Source: Chloroflexi bacterium HGW-Chloroflexi-2
GTDB taxonomy: Bacteria; Chloroflexota; Anaerolineae; Anaerolineales; Anaerolineaceae
Length of the DNA stretch: 64,000 bases
Assembly: GCA_002840735.1 (NCBI GenBank)
Contig: PHBY01000014.1
Coordinates: 1 to 64,000, forward strand
Reading direction: 5' to 3'
Shown in pieces: positions 18,201 to 26,544 of the stretch. The position numbers and the translations under genes were made by a program. Each line of letters starts with the position of its first letter. The first letter of the stretch is position 1. A model generated the notes under the pieces. That model had not been told where the DNA came from, made no database searches, and was given only the letters and a program-made list of their open reading frames with translations.

Positions 18201-18461
18201 GTAGATGATCCAAAACAAAAAAATATCATAGATGATTTCATAAACAAAGTCGATATAAATGATCATAGTGATATTGGACAAATTATTAATGATGTTTCGG
18301 TCTGTTTAAGCAAATTTGCGTCTGGTAACCAAAATATTGATAAATTAATAAGTGAAATTAACGATGAAGAAATAAAAATATTCATTCAAACCTTATTAAG
18401 GGACATAATAAGAAAAAAGAATTCGGACGTGTATGAAAAAAAGGAAAATAAATTAAATTAA
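15282..18461 (+). CDS. STAND ATPase: NB-ARC with TPR repeats
   Basis: A 1059-residue AP-ATPase-type protein. Residues 1-145 are a helical N-terminal domain with LVEYGVGKPRPVLEFFRNE, a motif I recall from N-termini of other bacterial NACHT/NB-ARC proteins. The NB-ARC follows: Walker A GMPGSGKS (223-230), Walker B LIVLDDVW (303-310), sensor SRVIITTRS (326-334) and HPLA (388-391), then a winged-helix-like stretch to about 560. TPR repeats lie at about 650-855; the last 200 residues are unrecognised and helical. No TIR, nuclease or protease effector is seen. Strong A+T richness suggests transfer. A role in phage defence or signalling is inferred. Confidence 0.85.
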   Translation: MAVMDLTTVITKILDIGIKQVIATGKRSESILRILKDLGFNPNNFPSDFDGLYVYSLVEYGVGKPRPVLEFFRNEHIKNSFKKSFDEDDISYLIEETDHLLEWHKVGGEFQKMDVDIRSEFDNFREIFEKLLKKSRTPIQVVQDKKITYVQSNIEELRKSLDPIINQYKEFNLKETQGDQLSVLPCLPDFYVERNQILEKLRNYVGLTETINGDLPRLTAITGMPGSGKSILAIALVNQKDIKRHFPLGVIWSTLGSSICSIEDTEHILVDWMNIFNIIPEDYPSVEMKVRILKQLFFEKEFLIVLDDVWEINSAKLLISLLGKRSRVIITTRSKELASKLSVTNILETPCFSEKEAKELIEKKTKKVISDKEWRIKIKPFLENIRFHPLATSISAALVGIGEQNWEEINLKLMDKNSKFPINFTEPNSKDESVSFSIDLSLQQLNEEDLEKFLRLGVLAKNEYFYEEDVAMLWASLYDFGPKNESESIKDYLKRSFEHNNIVRKESKLILDRLYNLGLIERYNQEDGVRKYRLHNLIHEYIFKLLNESKFKEDAFLQHLNVYFSLLLSCSPNQNDDIFPFIEKQVINILDRVWNTYQGENGLIISDKEIAKIVILNSIYVLEIYWKYGGKINDLISLTKKALIISRNENKMESEKYCLSSLAFCFSRLGDYKKAIEFESDSLVISNELKDRLGIAENFSSLGGYFLGLDDYETSLEYSEKALKIFEELNHEEGRGKVFGNIGNAYIELKNPDKAIEYLEKALSIAESNNDFVNIGQRSGNLGNAYREKMIQLSLISIFHFRKSIRLAKLTGNKESEGNHKANLALLYYSLGNKSIAKIYLDSSLKILKEINSVNYQKINIWSQIINEEKQIFKMFFTEDQMCEMTYDICMGDEISKLELIPFLENLKESPSKGHENLLASCLLDIINGKREINELVKKLPDYLSINIQSMIVSLKDPEKGMFLNYIMRLFSSVDDPKQKNIIDDFINKVDINDHSDIGQIINDVSVCLSKFASGNQNIDKLISEINDEEIKIFIQTLLRDIIRKKNSDVYEKKENKLN

Positions 18462-18857
18462 TTCGTACGAAGTGCTGATTTCTGCAGTAGCACGTACCGT
18501 AGCGGAGACAGAACAATATTTCTCTTCCGAGAGTTGAATGGCCTTTTCAACCGCTTTGTCGGTTAATTCTGCGCCTTGTAATATGTAATGGATGTGAATC
18601 TTCCGGAAGGTCCAGGGTGGATCAGCGTCCTGCTCTGCGCTGACCTGGATTTCAAGCCGATTCAATTGAAAGCGTTTCTTTTCCAGAATATTGACTACAT
18701 CCACGGCCGTACAGGATCCAACTGCCACCAGTAACAATTCGGATGGCTTCATGCCAATCCCTACATCGGGTGTGGATAACACTACAGAGTGATTGGTTGA
18801 ATCAATGCCAATAAAGGTCTTTCCACCCGGTTGCCAGATTATTTTTGCATTTGCCAT
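18453..18857 (-). CDS. OsmC/Ohr-family protein
   Basis: A 134-residue OsmC-like thiol protein. The two conserved Cys are Cys49 (VAVGSCTAVD) and Cys115 (EKYCSVSA), the pair that reduces organic hydroperoxides or handles reactive sulfur in this superfamily. The divergence from Ohr and OsmC proper suggests the YhfA-like branch. It is the last gene of fmdB-like/CsoR-like/osmC on the minus strand and overlaps the 3' end of the convergent NB-ARC gene by 9 bp. Confidence 0.88.
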   Translation of the reverse strand: MANAKIIWQPGGKTFIGIDSTNHSVVLSTPDVGIGMKPSELLLVAVGSCTAVDVVNILEKKRFQLNRLEIQVSAEQDADPPWTFRKIHIHYILQGAELTDKAVEKAIQLSEEKYCSVSATVRATAEISTSYELI

Positions 18858-18869
18858 AATTTCCCTCCC

Positions 18870-19172
18870 TCAGGGGGTCTTCCCCAGCATTTGAATAAGA
18901 TCTTTTAATAGTTCATCCCGCTCCTGGGGATTTTTCTCCTCCAGGTTCACAAAACAATCCGACATGTAATCTTCGAGCAGAAGTAAGCTTACTCCCTGTA
19001 CGGCTGAACGGATGGCGCTTAACTGCTGTAAGATATCACGGCAATTACGTTCATCAGCTATCATCGCTTGAACGCCGCGCACCTGACCTTCAATGCGGTG
19101 TAAGCGGTTGATTAAATTGTCTTTAGCCTGGTTATCGGTGAGTTGCATATGATTTCGATTTCTGCCTGACAC
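18870..19172 (-). CDS. CsoR/RcnR/CstR-family repressor lacking the ligand His
   Basis: A 100-residue all-helical DUF156 repressor (NRLHRIEGQVRGVQAMI). CsoR senses Cu(I) through a Cys-His-Cys set; here the matching positions are Cys44, Tyr69 and Cys73 (spacing 25 and 29, exactly as in CsoR). A Cys-X-Cys set without His is the pattern of persulfide-sensing CstR, so a sulfur signal is more likely than copper (inference). GTG 19172 is used as the start; ATG 19148 is possible. The neighbouring OsmC gene and the operator upstream of the operon fit this role. Confidence 0.85.
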   Translation of the reverse strand: MSGRNRNHMQLTDNQAKDNLINRLHRIEGQVRGVQAMIADERNCRDILQQLSAIRSAVQGVSLLLLEDYMSDCFVNLEEKNPQERDELLKDLIQMLGKTP

Positions 19173-19190
19173 GCAGGCGATTTATCCCCC

Positions 19191-19397
19191 TCAGCGAAAG
19201 CGGCTGGTGGGGCTGCTGCCGCAACTGGAGGAACTCGATGAGGAGGACGAACCTGAACTGGCAAATAATGAGATCTGTTTACTGGTATTGTTTCCAGCGC
19301 AGGTTGGGCAACTGGGGGATTGATTTAACTCGCTAAAGCGCATCATTTTTTCGAAGGGCTGTCCACAATCATTACAAACATACTCATATAATGGCAT
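19191..19397 (-). CDS. FmdB-like zinc-ribbon protein
   Basis: A 68-residue protein beginning MPLYEYVCNDCGQPFEKMM. Cys8, Cys11, Cys30 and Cys33 form the putative zinc ribbon of the FmdB family, whose molecular role is poorly defined. The tail is a low-complexity Gly/Ser run with one more Cys. It is the first gene of the three-gene operon, about 30 bp downstream of the inverted-repeat operator. Confidence 0.85.
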   Translation of the reverse strand: MPLYEYVCNDCGQPFEKMMRFSELNQSPSCPTCAGNNTSKQISLFASSGSSSSSSSSSCGSSPTSRFR

Positions 19398-19426
19398 TCA
19401 TTCACCTCAATTTCAAGATTTACCAA

Positions 19427-19445
19427 TATACCCCCACGGAGTATA
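19427..19445 (-). promoter_or_regulatory. CsoR-family operator-like inverted repeat
   Basis: TATACCCCCACGGAGTATA is an imperfect palindrome (TATACCCC against GGAGTATA around a 3-base centre) of the TAC-C-tract/G-tract-GTA type bound by CsoR/CstR repressors. It lies 30 bp upstream of the first gene of the operon that encodes such a repressor. Confidence 0.7.
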
Positions 19446-19782
19446 TTGATCTGGATTATACATGCAGGGCGGAACACTGTCAAGATGGGGCTGGATGAGG
19501 TTTCCTCTCCTTAAGACCAGGTCATAATCACCCTGCTGAAGGATTGACTGCGTTTGGAGTAAGTACTTGAATTAAAAAGATAAAAACAAAAACTTATCTT
19601 CAAGACCTTTCTGGATGTTTATCCTGCCCAAGTATTGACAAATGTCATATAAAATGGTTGAATCTATTAACTAATTTTCCAGATATTTTAAAATTTAATA
19701 GGAGGTGAAGTTAGCTTAGTATTTTGATCCTTTATCTACATGTACCCAAATCATAATAATTACAATTTTTAGGAGGAAGAAG
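19446..19782 (+). other. 337-bp intergenic region before the first peptide importer
   Basis: No gene is seen. A possible promoter is TTGACA (19635-19640), 17 bases, then TTGAAT (19658-19663), leaving a leader of about 110 nt that contains AGGAGGTGAAG near 19701 and ends in the AGGAGGAAGAAG ribosome-binding site of the binding-protein gene. Confidence 0.4.
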
Positions 19783-21519
19783 ATGAGATCCAAATCGCTT
19801 TTTAGCGTAGTATTTATGTTATTGGTTGTCAGTATGCTGGTGGTTGCCTGTCAACCTGCAGCGCCAGCCGAACCAGCCGAACCAGCCGCACCTGCCGAAC
19901 CAGCTGCGCCAGCTGAACCAGCCGCACCCGCTGAACCCGCTGAACCTGCTGCACCTGTAGAACCTTCAGTAGACTTTGAACCAATGTCTTTAGCAGCTCC
20001 CGATTGTGAATACGGCGGATTGATTAAAGAAATTGCTGCGGTGGATGAATTCACTGTTCAATTTAGCATGTGTGCTCCAGACCCGGCATTTCCATCCAAA
20101 GTCGCATTCTCTGCATTCTCCATTCAACCAAAAGAGTGGATCGAAACTGCAATGGAATCCCGAGAAATCCTTGAAAAACCCGTTGGAACCGGCCCCTATG
20201 TTCTCGATTCCTGGAATCGTGGTGACAGCATGGTCTTCAAGAAATTTGCTGATTATTGGGGAACACCAGCTGTCACGGATACACTTGTGTTCAGATGGAC
20301 ATCCGAAGGTGCTGCTCGTTTGCTTGAACTCCAATCCGGCACGGTTGATGGTATTGATAACCCATCGCCAGATGATTTTGAAGTTATTGAAGCCGACTCT
20401 AACCTGGCACTTTACGAACGTGAAGCTTTGAACATTTTCTATGTCGGTTTCACCAATTTCTTTCCACCATTCGATGATGTGCGTGTTCGCCAGGCAGTTG
20501 CCATGGCTTTGGACCGTGATCGTATTGTTGATAATTTCTACCCGGCTGGTTCTGAAGTCGCCAGCCACTTCACCCCTTGCGCCATTCCGAATGGTTGTGT
20601 TGGTGATGTATGGTACGAATATGATTTGGAAGCTGCCAAAGCTTTATTAGCTGATGCCGGATATCCGGATGGCTTCGATACCAAGATTTTCTATCGTGAT
20701 GTAGTCCGCGGTTACCTGCCAGAACCTGGTCTGGTTGCTACCGATCTCCAGGCGCAATTAAAAGACCTGGGTATCAATGCAGAAATCGTTGTGATGGAAT
20801 CTGGTGCTTTTCTGGAAGAATCGTCTGCTGGTCGTCTGGATGGTATCCACCTCTTAGGTTGGGGTGCTGATTACCCGCATGTGACCAATTTCCTGGATTA
20901 CCATTTTGCTGCCAACAACCTGCAATTTGGCCAGCCATTCCCGGAAATCTATGAAACATTAATGGCTGCCTCTCAGGTGGCTGATCCTGATGAAGCTGAA
21001 CCGCTGTATGTGGAAGCCAACAATGCGATCAAAGAATTGGTTCCAATGGTACCCATCGCCCATGGTGGTTCTGCTACCGCTTTCAAAGCTGAAGTTGCTG
21101 GTGCACATTCCAGCCCATTAAGCAATGAATATATGGCTGTTATGGATCCCGCTGGACGTGACACATTGGTCTGGATGCAGAATGCCGAGCCAATTTCACT
21201 GTACTGCAATGACGAAACTGATGGTGAATCACTGCGTGCCTGCGAACAGGTTTTGGAATCCTTACTTTCCTATGAAGTAGGAGCCACGGCTGTCAATCCT
21301 GGTCTGGCTACCTCCTGTGATCCAAATGAAGATTTGACCGTCTGGACCTGTAATTTACGCCAGGGTGTCAAATTCCATGATGGTTCCAGCCTGGATGCCA
21401 ATGACGTGGTTATGTCCTGGGTAGTTGCCTGGGATGCTTCCAACCCGTTGCATGTTGGCAACACCGGTGCTTTCGAATACTTCACCTATCTGTGGTGGAA
21501 TCTGTTGAATGCTGATTAA
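19783..21519 (+). CDS. Peptide ABC transporter binding lipoprotein, permuted domain order
   Basis: A 578-residue SBP family 5 lipoprotein. Cys23 (LVVAC) is the lipidation site, followed by a Pro-Ala-Glu repeat linker (24-62). The mature part starts with what is normally the middle of the family ([47 protein letters not shown]). The canonical N-terminal part ([40 protein letters not shown]) lies at the end, from about residue 456. The fold elements are complete but circularly permuted. It is the first gene of a five-gene importer operon; the RBS is AGGAGGAAG. Substrate is probably peptides. Confidence 0.9.
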   Translation: MRSKSLFSVVFMLLVVSMLVVACQPAAPAEPAEPAAPAEPAAPAEPAAPAEPAEPAAPVEPSVDFEPMSLAAPDCEYGGLIKEIAAVDEFTVQFSMCAPDPAFPSKVAFSAFSIQPKEWIETAMESREILEKPVGTGPYVLDSWNRGDSMVFKKFADYWGTPAVTDTLVFRWTSEGAARLLELQSGTVDGIDNPSPDDFEVIEADSNLALYEREALNIFYVGFTNFFPPFDDVRVRQAVAMALDRDRIVDNFYPAGSEVASHFTPCAIPNGCVGDVWYEYDLEAAKALLADAGYPDGFDTKIFYRDVVRGYLPEPGLVATDLQAQLKDLGINAEIVVMESGAFLEESSAGRLDGIHLLGWGADYPHVTNFLDYHFAANNLQFGQPFPEIYETLMAASQVADPDEAEPLYVEANNAIKELVPMVPIAHGGSATAFKAEVAGAHSSPLSNEYMAVMDPAGRDTLVWMQNAEPISLYCNDETDGESLRACEQVLESLLSYEVGATAVNPGLATSCDPNEDLTVWTCNLRQGVKFHDGSSLDANDVVMSWVVAWDASNPLHVGNTGAFEYFTYLWWNLLNAD

Positions 21520-21543
21520 TCAGCAGCCTATTGGTTAGTCCGC

Positions 21544-21572
21544 GGGGTGGCACGGGAAACTGCGTCCACCCC
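21544..21572 (+). other. Intercistronic hairpin between binding protein and permease
   Basis: GGGGTGG (21544-21550) pairs with CCACCCC (21566-21572) around a 15-base loop, followed by CTTTAATTT. It may act as a partial terminator or mRNA-stabilising stem that keeps the binding protein in excess. A similar stem occupies the same place in the second importer (59007-59036). Confidence 0.6.
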
Positions 21573-21605
21573 CTTTAATTTCCATAATCCATAGAAGAGT
21601 AGCTT

Positions 21606-22685
21606 ATGATTCAGTACACTATCCGCCGTTTAATTCTGGTTATTCCGGTTTTATTGGGCATCTTAATCGTTACATTTGCATTGGCGCGTATGATCCCGGG
21701 TGAACCGTGTAAAGCCATGCTTGGGGAAAAAGCTACACCAGAGGTCTGTGAGCGCTTTAATGTCCGATATGGGTTTGATAAGCCCATCACGACCCAATTT
21801 GGCATTTATCTGCGAGACATTCTGAGTGGTGATTTTGGACAATCGATCCGGTTCAGTCGCCCGGTAACGATTATATTGATTGAAAGACTACCACTGACTT
21901 TAGAGTTAGGCTCGATTGCTTTACTCATTGCAATCTCCATTGGTATCCCTGCGGGCATCTTATCCGCCGTGAAAAGAAACTCTTTCTGGGATGTTTTTAC
22001 GATGATTGGGGCGAATATTGGTGTTTCCATGCCAGTTTACTGGCTGGGTTTAATGTTACAGTTTGCTTTTGCTATTTTATTAAAAGATACTTTTTTACAA
22101 TTACCACCTTCTGGAAGATTGGCACCAGGTCTGGCCGCAATTCCCTTTTATGAAGTTTGGGGTTGGGAATTTGCTAAGGAAACCTTTGGATACCACTTCC
22201 TTGAATTCTTCTCTAATTTTTACATTTTTAATTCGCTTATAACTGGGGATTGGAAATTGTTTGGTGACGCGATTAAACATATGATTATGCCAGCAATGGC
22301 TTTGAGCACCATTCCCCTGGCTATTATTGCCCGTATGACCCGTTCGAGTATGCTGGAAGTGATGAAACAGGATTACATTCGCACAGCTCGCTCAAAGGGG
22401 CTCAAACAAAATAAAGTAATTTTTAAACACGCATTCCGTAACGCTTTACTTCCGGTTGTTACGATTATCGGCTTACAAGTAGGCACGATTTTCGCCGGAG
22501 CTGTCTTAACAGAATCTATTTTTGGTCTGGCAGGGGTTGGCAGAATCCTGTTTGAGGCCATCACTGCCCGAGATTATCCCATCATTCAGGCATTTACTGT
22601 CGTGATCGCTGCAGGTTATGTGTTTATCAACCTGATTGTTGATTTATCCTATGTGTTTATTGATCCACGGATTCGATTGGAGTAG
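21606..22685 (+). CDS. Peptide ABC transporter permease, DppB type
   Basis: A 359-residue inner-membrane permease. The N-terminal TM1 segment (YTIRRLILVIPVLLGILIV) and the FGQSIRFSRPV periplasmic segment are typical. The cytoplasmic EAA loop that docks the ATPases reads YIRTARSKGLKQNKVIFKHA. About six membrane helices are present, plus an insert around residues 155-220. It is translated 86 bp after the binding-protein gene and 2 bp before the partner permease. Confidence 0.93.
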   Translation: MIQYTIRRLILVIPVLLGILIVTFALARMIPGEPCKAMLGEKATPEVCERFNVRYGFDKPITTQFGIYLRDILSGDFGQSIRFSRPVTIILIERLPLTLELGSIALLIAISIGIPAGILSAVKRNSFWDVFTMIGANIGVSMPVYWLGLMLQFAFAILLKDTFLQLPPSGRLAPGLAAIPFYEVWGWEFAKETFGYHFLEFFSNFYIFNSLITGDWKLFGDAIKHMIMPAMALSTIPLAIIARMTRSSMLEVMKQDYIRTARSKGLKQNKVIFKHAFRNALLPVVTIIGLQVGTIFAGAVLTESIFGLAGVGRILFEAITARDYPIIQAFTVVIAAGYVFINLIVDLSYVFIDPRIRLE

Positions 22686-22687
22686 CC

Positions 22688-23629
22688 ATGCCACCCGTAT
22701 CACTTTCCAATGAAAAACAAAAAGACTACCGCTCGAATAGCCTGTGGCGGTTGACACTCCGCAGGATCTTACGCCAACGCAATGCTGTATTAGGTTTGAT
22801 TATTTTAACCTTCCTGTTATTGATGGCGGTTTTTGCCGATGTGATTGCTCCTTATGCCCCAGAGCAGGTGTTGATTGGTCTGGAAGAGGGCATTAAAAAA
22901 CGTCAGGATCCCTGTATCCATCTTTTCGGATGCCCGAAAGATCAACCTCAACACTTGATGGGAATTGACGGAAATGTTCGTGATCAATTCAGTCGCGTGG
23001 TGCATGGTTCGCGTATTTCTTTAATGATAGGTTTCACCACCATCGGATTTGCGATTATCATGGGTACGATTTTAGGTGCTATCTCTGGATTTTTTGGAGG
23101 TTGGGTAGATAATCTCATCATGCGTATTCTGGATGTTTTGATGGCATTTCCCAGTTTATTGCTGGCAATTACGATTGTTTCCGTTCTGGGTCCGGGTCTG
23201 CAAAATGCTTTACTGGCAATTGCGATTGTTACCATCCCGGTGTATGCCAGGGTGGTGCGTGGAAGTGTGTTATCAATAAAGGAAATGCCGTATGTGGCAG
23301 CTTCACGCGCTTTGGGAGGGAATTCCTTCCATATCCTGATCAACCGGGTATTACCAAATGCTATACCACCTTTGATTGTCACTGGAACATTGGGTATTGG
23401 TACGGCTATTCTGGATGCTGCTGCGCTGTCCTTCCTTGGACTGGGGGCGCAGCCACCCATGCCTGAATGGGGAACTATGTTGGGCAGTGAGCGAAATCAG
23501 GTATTTACAGCACCTCATCTGGTTTTTTACCCTGGTATAGCCATCATGCTGACGGTATTATCCTTCAACCTGTTGGGGGATGGATTGCGCGATGCGATTG
23601 ATCCACGCCTGGGTCAGTCCCAAAATTAG
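22688..23629 (+). CDS. Peptide ABC transporter permease, DppC type
   Basis: A 313-residue permease that pairs with the preceding DppB-type subunit. After TM1 (LGLIILTFLLLMAVFADVIA) comes a periplasmic loop with Cys pairs (DPCIHLFGCP) and then the core with MGTILGAISGFFGGWVDNLI. The EAA loop is VAASRALGGNSFHILINRVL, and LGLGAQPPMPEWGTML is the DppC signature near the end. Confidence 0.93.
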   Translation: MPPVSLSNEKQKDYRSNSLWRLTLRRILRQRNAVLGLIILTFLLLMAVFADVIAPYAPEQVLIGLEEGIKKRQDPCIHLFGCPKDQPQHLMGIDGNVRDQFSRVVHGSRISLMIGFTTIGFAIIMGTILGAISGFFGGWVDNLIMRILDVLMAFPSLLLAITIVSVLGPGLQNALLAIAIVTIPVYARVVRGSVLSIKEMPYVAASRALGGNSFHILINRVLPNAIPPLIVTGTLGIGTAILDAAALSFLGLGAQPPMPEWGTMLGSERNQVFTAPHLVFYPGIAIMLTVLSFNLLGDGLRDAIDPRLGQSQN

Positions 23630-23642
23630 GTTGGAGAGAACA

Positions 23643-24668
23643 ATGATGCAAAATGATACAAATCCCATTCTTGAGATAAAAGGTCTGCAGACCTATTTTT
23701 ACACGGATGATGGCGTTGTTAAAGCAGTGGATGGTGTTGACCTGCAGTTACATGCTGGAGAGGTGCTCGGATTGGTTGGTGAATCAGGCTGTGGCAAGAG
23801 CGTTACTTCATTTTCTGTTATGCGCCTGGTGGATTCACCCGGAAAAATTGTGGGAGGTGAGATCCTTTTTGAAGGTCGCGATTTATTGAAACTTGACGAT
23901 GAAGGTATGCAGGCTGTACGCGGCAATCATATTTCAATGATTTTTCAACAACCACAAACCAGCCTTAACCCGGTTTTCACAGTCGGTGATCAAATTGTAG
24001 AAATCCTGCAAATTCACACCAATTTTGACAAAAAACAAGCCTGGGATCGGACGGTTGAGTTATTATCTCTGGTCGGGATCCCGGATGCAGCCAGTAAAGC
24101 AAAAGCCTATCCGCATGAAATGTCGGGTGGGCAGGCGCAACGTGTGATGATCGCCATGGCGCTGGCGTTGAACCCCCAGATTCTGATAGCTGATGAGCCC
24201 ACAACCGCACTGGATGTAACCATTCAGGCGCAAATCCTGGATTTGATGCGTGGTCTACGCACAAAAATCAACACAGCTGTGGTGCTGATTACGCATGATC
24301 TGGGTGTGATTGCCGAGATGGCGGATCGGGTTGCAGTCATGTATGCCGGGCAGATTGTTGAGGAGAGTGATGTTATCACCATCTTTGAAAATCCTATGCA
24401 TCCTTATACCGTTGGTTTGATCGCTTCGGTCCCGGTTCTTGGCCAGGTGAAAGAAGCACTGGATACCATTCCCGGCAACGTACCAAATCTGATAAATTTG
24501 CCGTCGGGATGCCGCTTTGCATCGCGCTGTAAAGCCAGAGAGGAACATCATCTGGAAGAAATCTGTGATCATAAAAATCCGGATTTAATCCCGATCGGAA
24601 AAGCTCACACAGTTCGTTGCTGGTTATATCAAAATACTGATGGTCATCAAGCACCAATTCAGATGTAG
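23643..24668 (+). CDS. Peptide ABC transporter ATPase, DppD type
   Basis: A 341-residue ATP-binding subunit. ATG 23643 (behind GGAGAG) is chosen over an upstream start overlapping the permease gene. Walker A is GESGCGKS, the signature MSGGQAQRV, and Walker [13 protein letters not shown]. The C-terminal oligopeptide-transporter tail has a Cys cluster (CRFASRC...EEIC) that in some DppD proteins holds an iron-sulfur cluster. It pairs with the next gene to energise the importer. Confidence 0.94.
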   Translation: MMQNDTNPILEIKGLQTYFYTDDGVVKAVDGVDLQLHAGEVLGLVGESGCGKSVTSFSVMRLVDSPGKIVGGEILFEGRDLLKLDDEGMQAVRGNHISMIFQQPQTSLNPVFTVGDQIVEILQIHTNFDKKQAWDRTVELLSLVGIPDAASKAKAYPHEMSGGQAQRVMIAMALALNPQILIADEPTTALDVTIQAQILDLMRGLRTKINTAVVLITHDLGVIAEMADRVAVMYAGQIVEESDVITIFENPMHPYTVGLIASVPVLGQVKEALDTIPGNVPNLINLPSGCRFASRCKAREEHHLEEICDHKNPDLIPIGKAHTVRCWLYQNTDGHQAPIQM

Positions 24669-24687
24669 AGAAGCGGAAGAGATAAAC

Positions 24688-25689
24688 ATGATAGAACAAA
24701 CAAAAACAGTATCCGAAAATCTGATTGATGTAAAAAATCTGGTGAAATATTACCCGGTTCACGGCGGTATTTTTAAACGTGTCGTTGCCAATGTCAAAGC
24801 GGTGGACGATGTCAGTTTTTCGATTCGAACAGGTGAAACATTGGGTCTGGTGGGTGAATCGGGTTGTGGTAAAACAACGGTTGGCCATACCATGTTAGGT
24901 CTATTGAAACACACCAGTGGATCAGTGATCTACAACAACACCAATGTTTTTGAATTAAATGCGCAGGAATCCAAACAGATGCGCCGGTATATGCAGATCG
25001 TATTCCAGGATCCGTACGCATCTCTGGATCCACGCTTGCCGATTGGAGACTCAATTGCAGAAGGCTTAAAAATTCATAAAATTGGGAACAGTCAGGAACG
25101 CTTTGAGATGGTACTGGATGCATTGAAAAACGTGGGTCTGGAAGATTACCATGCCATGCGTTATCCCCATGAATTCTCTGGTGGTCAACGACAACGGATT
25201 GGAATTGCACGTGCGCTGGTCATGAAGCCAAAATTCATCGTCCTGGATGAGCCTGTTTCCGCGTTGGACGTATCCATTCAAGCGCAGGTGCTGAACATTT
25301 TGCGCGATTTGCAGAAAAATTTTGGTCTGACCTACCTGTTTGTGGCGCATAACCTGGCAGTGGTCGAGCATATTTCGGACCGGGTGGCAGTCATGTATCT
25401 GGGGAAGATCGTGGAACTGGCTGACCGGAATGAGTTGTTTCTGCGTCCAACACATCCTTACACCAATGCGCTTATGTCAGCGATCCCGATTCCAAATCCA
25501 AAGCTAAAACGCGAACGGGTTATTCTGGAGGGGGATGTGCCCAGCCCGCTGAATCCACCCAAAGGCTGCCGCTTCCACCCGCGTTGCCCGTTTGCCAAAC
25601 CGGATTGTTCTGAAACAGAACCCGAATTAAGAGAGGTTCTGCCCAATCACTTTGTGGCCTGTCACTATGCGGAAGATTTTATAAAGTAA
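24688..25689 (+). CDS. Peptide ABC transporter ATPase, DppF type
   Basis: A 333-residue ATP-binding subunit. ATG 24688, after GGAAGAGA, is preferred to an upstream start inside dppD. Motifs are Walker A GESGCGKT, signature [15 protein letters not shown] and Walker [13 protein letters not shown]; the C-terminal [14 protein letters not shown] cluster is present. It is the last gene of the operon and is followed by a strong terminator. Confidence 0.94.
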   Translation: MIEQTKTVSENLIDVKNLVKYYPVHGGIFKRVVANVKAVDDVSFSIRTGETLGLVGESGCGKTTVGHTMLGLLKHTSGSVIYNNTNVFELNAQESKQMRRYMQIVFQDPYASLDPRLPIGDSIAEGLKIHKIGNSQERFEMVLDALKNVGLEDYHAMRYPHEFSGGQRQRIGIARALVMKPKFIVLDEPVSALDVSIQAQVLNILRDLQKNFGLTYLFVAHNLAVVEHISDRVAVMYLGKIVELADRNELFLRPTHPYTNALMSAIPIPNPKLKRERVILEGDVPSPLNPPKGCRFHPRCPFAKPDCSETEPELREVLPNHFVACHYAEDFIK

Positions 25690-25703
25690 ATGATTTTTAA
25701 AGC

Positions 25704-25734
25704 AAACCTGAGTAACCAATGCTCAGGTTTTTTT
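25704..25734 (+). terminator. Intrinsic terminator of the first peptide importer operon
   Basis: AAACCTGAG (25704-25712) pairs with CTCAGGTTT (25722-25730), followed by TTTTA. Confidence 0.9.
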
Positions 25735-25773
25735 ATGTAGAACCTCGTTTGTTTTTTGATGTCAAAACTTGCT

Positions 25774-25779
25774 TATAAT
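25774..25779 (+). promoter_or_regulatory. -10 box of the acetyltransferase gene
   Basis: TATAAT lies 15 bases before the ATG at 25795, so the leader would be under 10 nt with no ribosome-binding site. The -35 region is poor. Confidence 0.5.
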
Positions 25780-25794
25780 GCTAATTAGAAGAAT

Positions 25795-26250
25795 ATGAGC
25801 ACAGCGAGTTATATCATTCGAAAAGCAACCAGAGAGGACGCTGCCTTCATCCGGCGATTAATCTGGCGGGTGGGGATCAATCCGCTTGGGCTGGATTGGC
25901 AACGATTTGTGGTAGCTGTGCATGAACATGGGGTCAGGATTGGTTGTGCGCAGGTAAAGAGCCACAAGGATGGATCTTTGGAACTGGCATCTGTGGCAGT
26001 GGTGCCCCTGTATCGTCATCAGGGGGTGGCAGAAATGATGATCCGCGAGATCTTAAAAAATCAGAATCCACCCATTTATCTCACCTGCCGCAGCTCGCTG
26101 GTTTCTTTCTACGAGCGCTTTGGGTTTACTGAATTATTGGAATTAGAAACAATGCCAGCTTATTTTCGCAAGGTGAAAAGAGTCTTCAATTGGTTGGAAA
26201 AGCGCAAACGGGTGGAACGACTTGCAGTCATGTCGTGGAACTGTGAATGA
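25795..26250 (+). CDS. GNAT-family N-acetyltransferase
   Basis: A 151-residue acetyltransferase. Beta strand 4 and motif A are visible as LELASVAVVPLYRHQGVAEM, where RHQGVA is the acetyl-CoA pyrophosphate loop. Motif B appears as LVSFYERFGFTEL. The basic C-terminus (FNWLEKRKRVERL) is unusual for a minimal GNAT. Its substrate is unknown. It is a single-gene unit between a terminator and a riboswitch-controlled gene. Confidence 0.85.
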   Translation: MSTASYIIRKATREDAAFIRRLIWRVGINPLGLDWQRFVVAVHEHGVRIGCAQVKSHKDGSLELASVAVVPLYRHQGVAEMMIREILKNQNPPIYLTCRSSLVSFYERFGFTELLELETMPAYFRKVKRVFNWLEKRKRVERLAVMSWNCE

Positions 26251-26299
26251 GTAATTCCTAAATTCATACATATTTTAAGATAAGAATCAAAAAATTCTA

Positions 26300-26328
26300 T
26301 TGAATTTGACATCAAAATTTGGTATAAG
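26300..26328 (+). promoter_or_regulatory. Promoter of the riboswitch-protease transcript
   Basis: TTGAAT (26300-26305), a 17-base spacer and TATAAG (26323-26328) predict transcription starting near 26335, just ahead of the riboswitch. Confidence 0.6.
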
Positions 26329-26370
26329 ATTCATAAATCCAAATTTTCCATTACACCTATCATTCATTTC

Positions 26371-26457
26371 GAAAAAGGCACTCCCATTGTGAAATGGGGT
26401 CGCAAAGTCATGGGTCTATTTTTCTAAATAAATGAAGAATAGACAGCCAGACCGCCG
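26371..26457 (+). ncRNA. Cyclic di-GMP-I (GEMM) riboswitch
   Basis: The leader has the GEMM-I order of elements: GGCA, a stem CCCATT/AATGGG capped by the GNRA-type loop GTGA (26389-26392), the highly conserved GTCGCAAAGTCATGGGTCTA, and the partner strand TAGACAGCCAG. TGG-GTCTA and TAGAC-A-GCCA form the second stem, which carries the tetraloop-receptor side. The 3' end overlaps the 5' arm of a strong terminator. Assigned by eye; a covariance-model search would settle it. Confidence 0.78.
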
Positions 26458-26477
26458 ATTTTCTCCGGCGGTTTTTT
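26451..26477 (+). terminator. Riboswitch expression platform terminator
   Basis: ACCGCCG (26451-26457) pairs with CGGCGGT (26466-26472), followed by a run of T. It begins within the 3' end of the c-di-GMP aptamer and lies 70 bp before the protease gene, so it is probably a ligand-controlled terminator. Confidence 0.85.
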
Positions 26478-26544
26478 TAAAGCATAAAGGAGGTTATCTG
26501 AAAAAGTCAATCCTGGGTTGAAAAAAATTAAATGGAGGGACGTA

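Noticed and set aside
15282-18461. Complete multi-gene defence island around the NB-ARC gene
   Set aside because: Flanking genes (CYTH, OsmC, CsoR-like, FmdB-like) are ordinary; no integrase, restriction, TIR or nuclease gene is adjacent.
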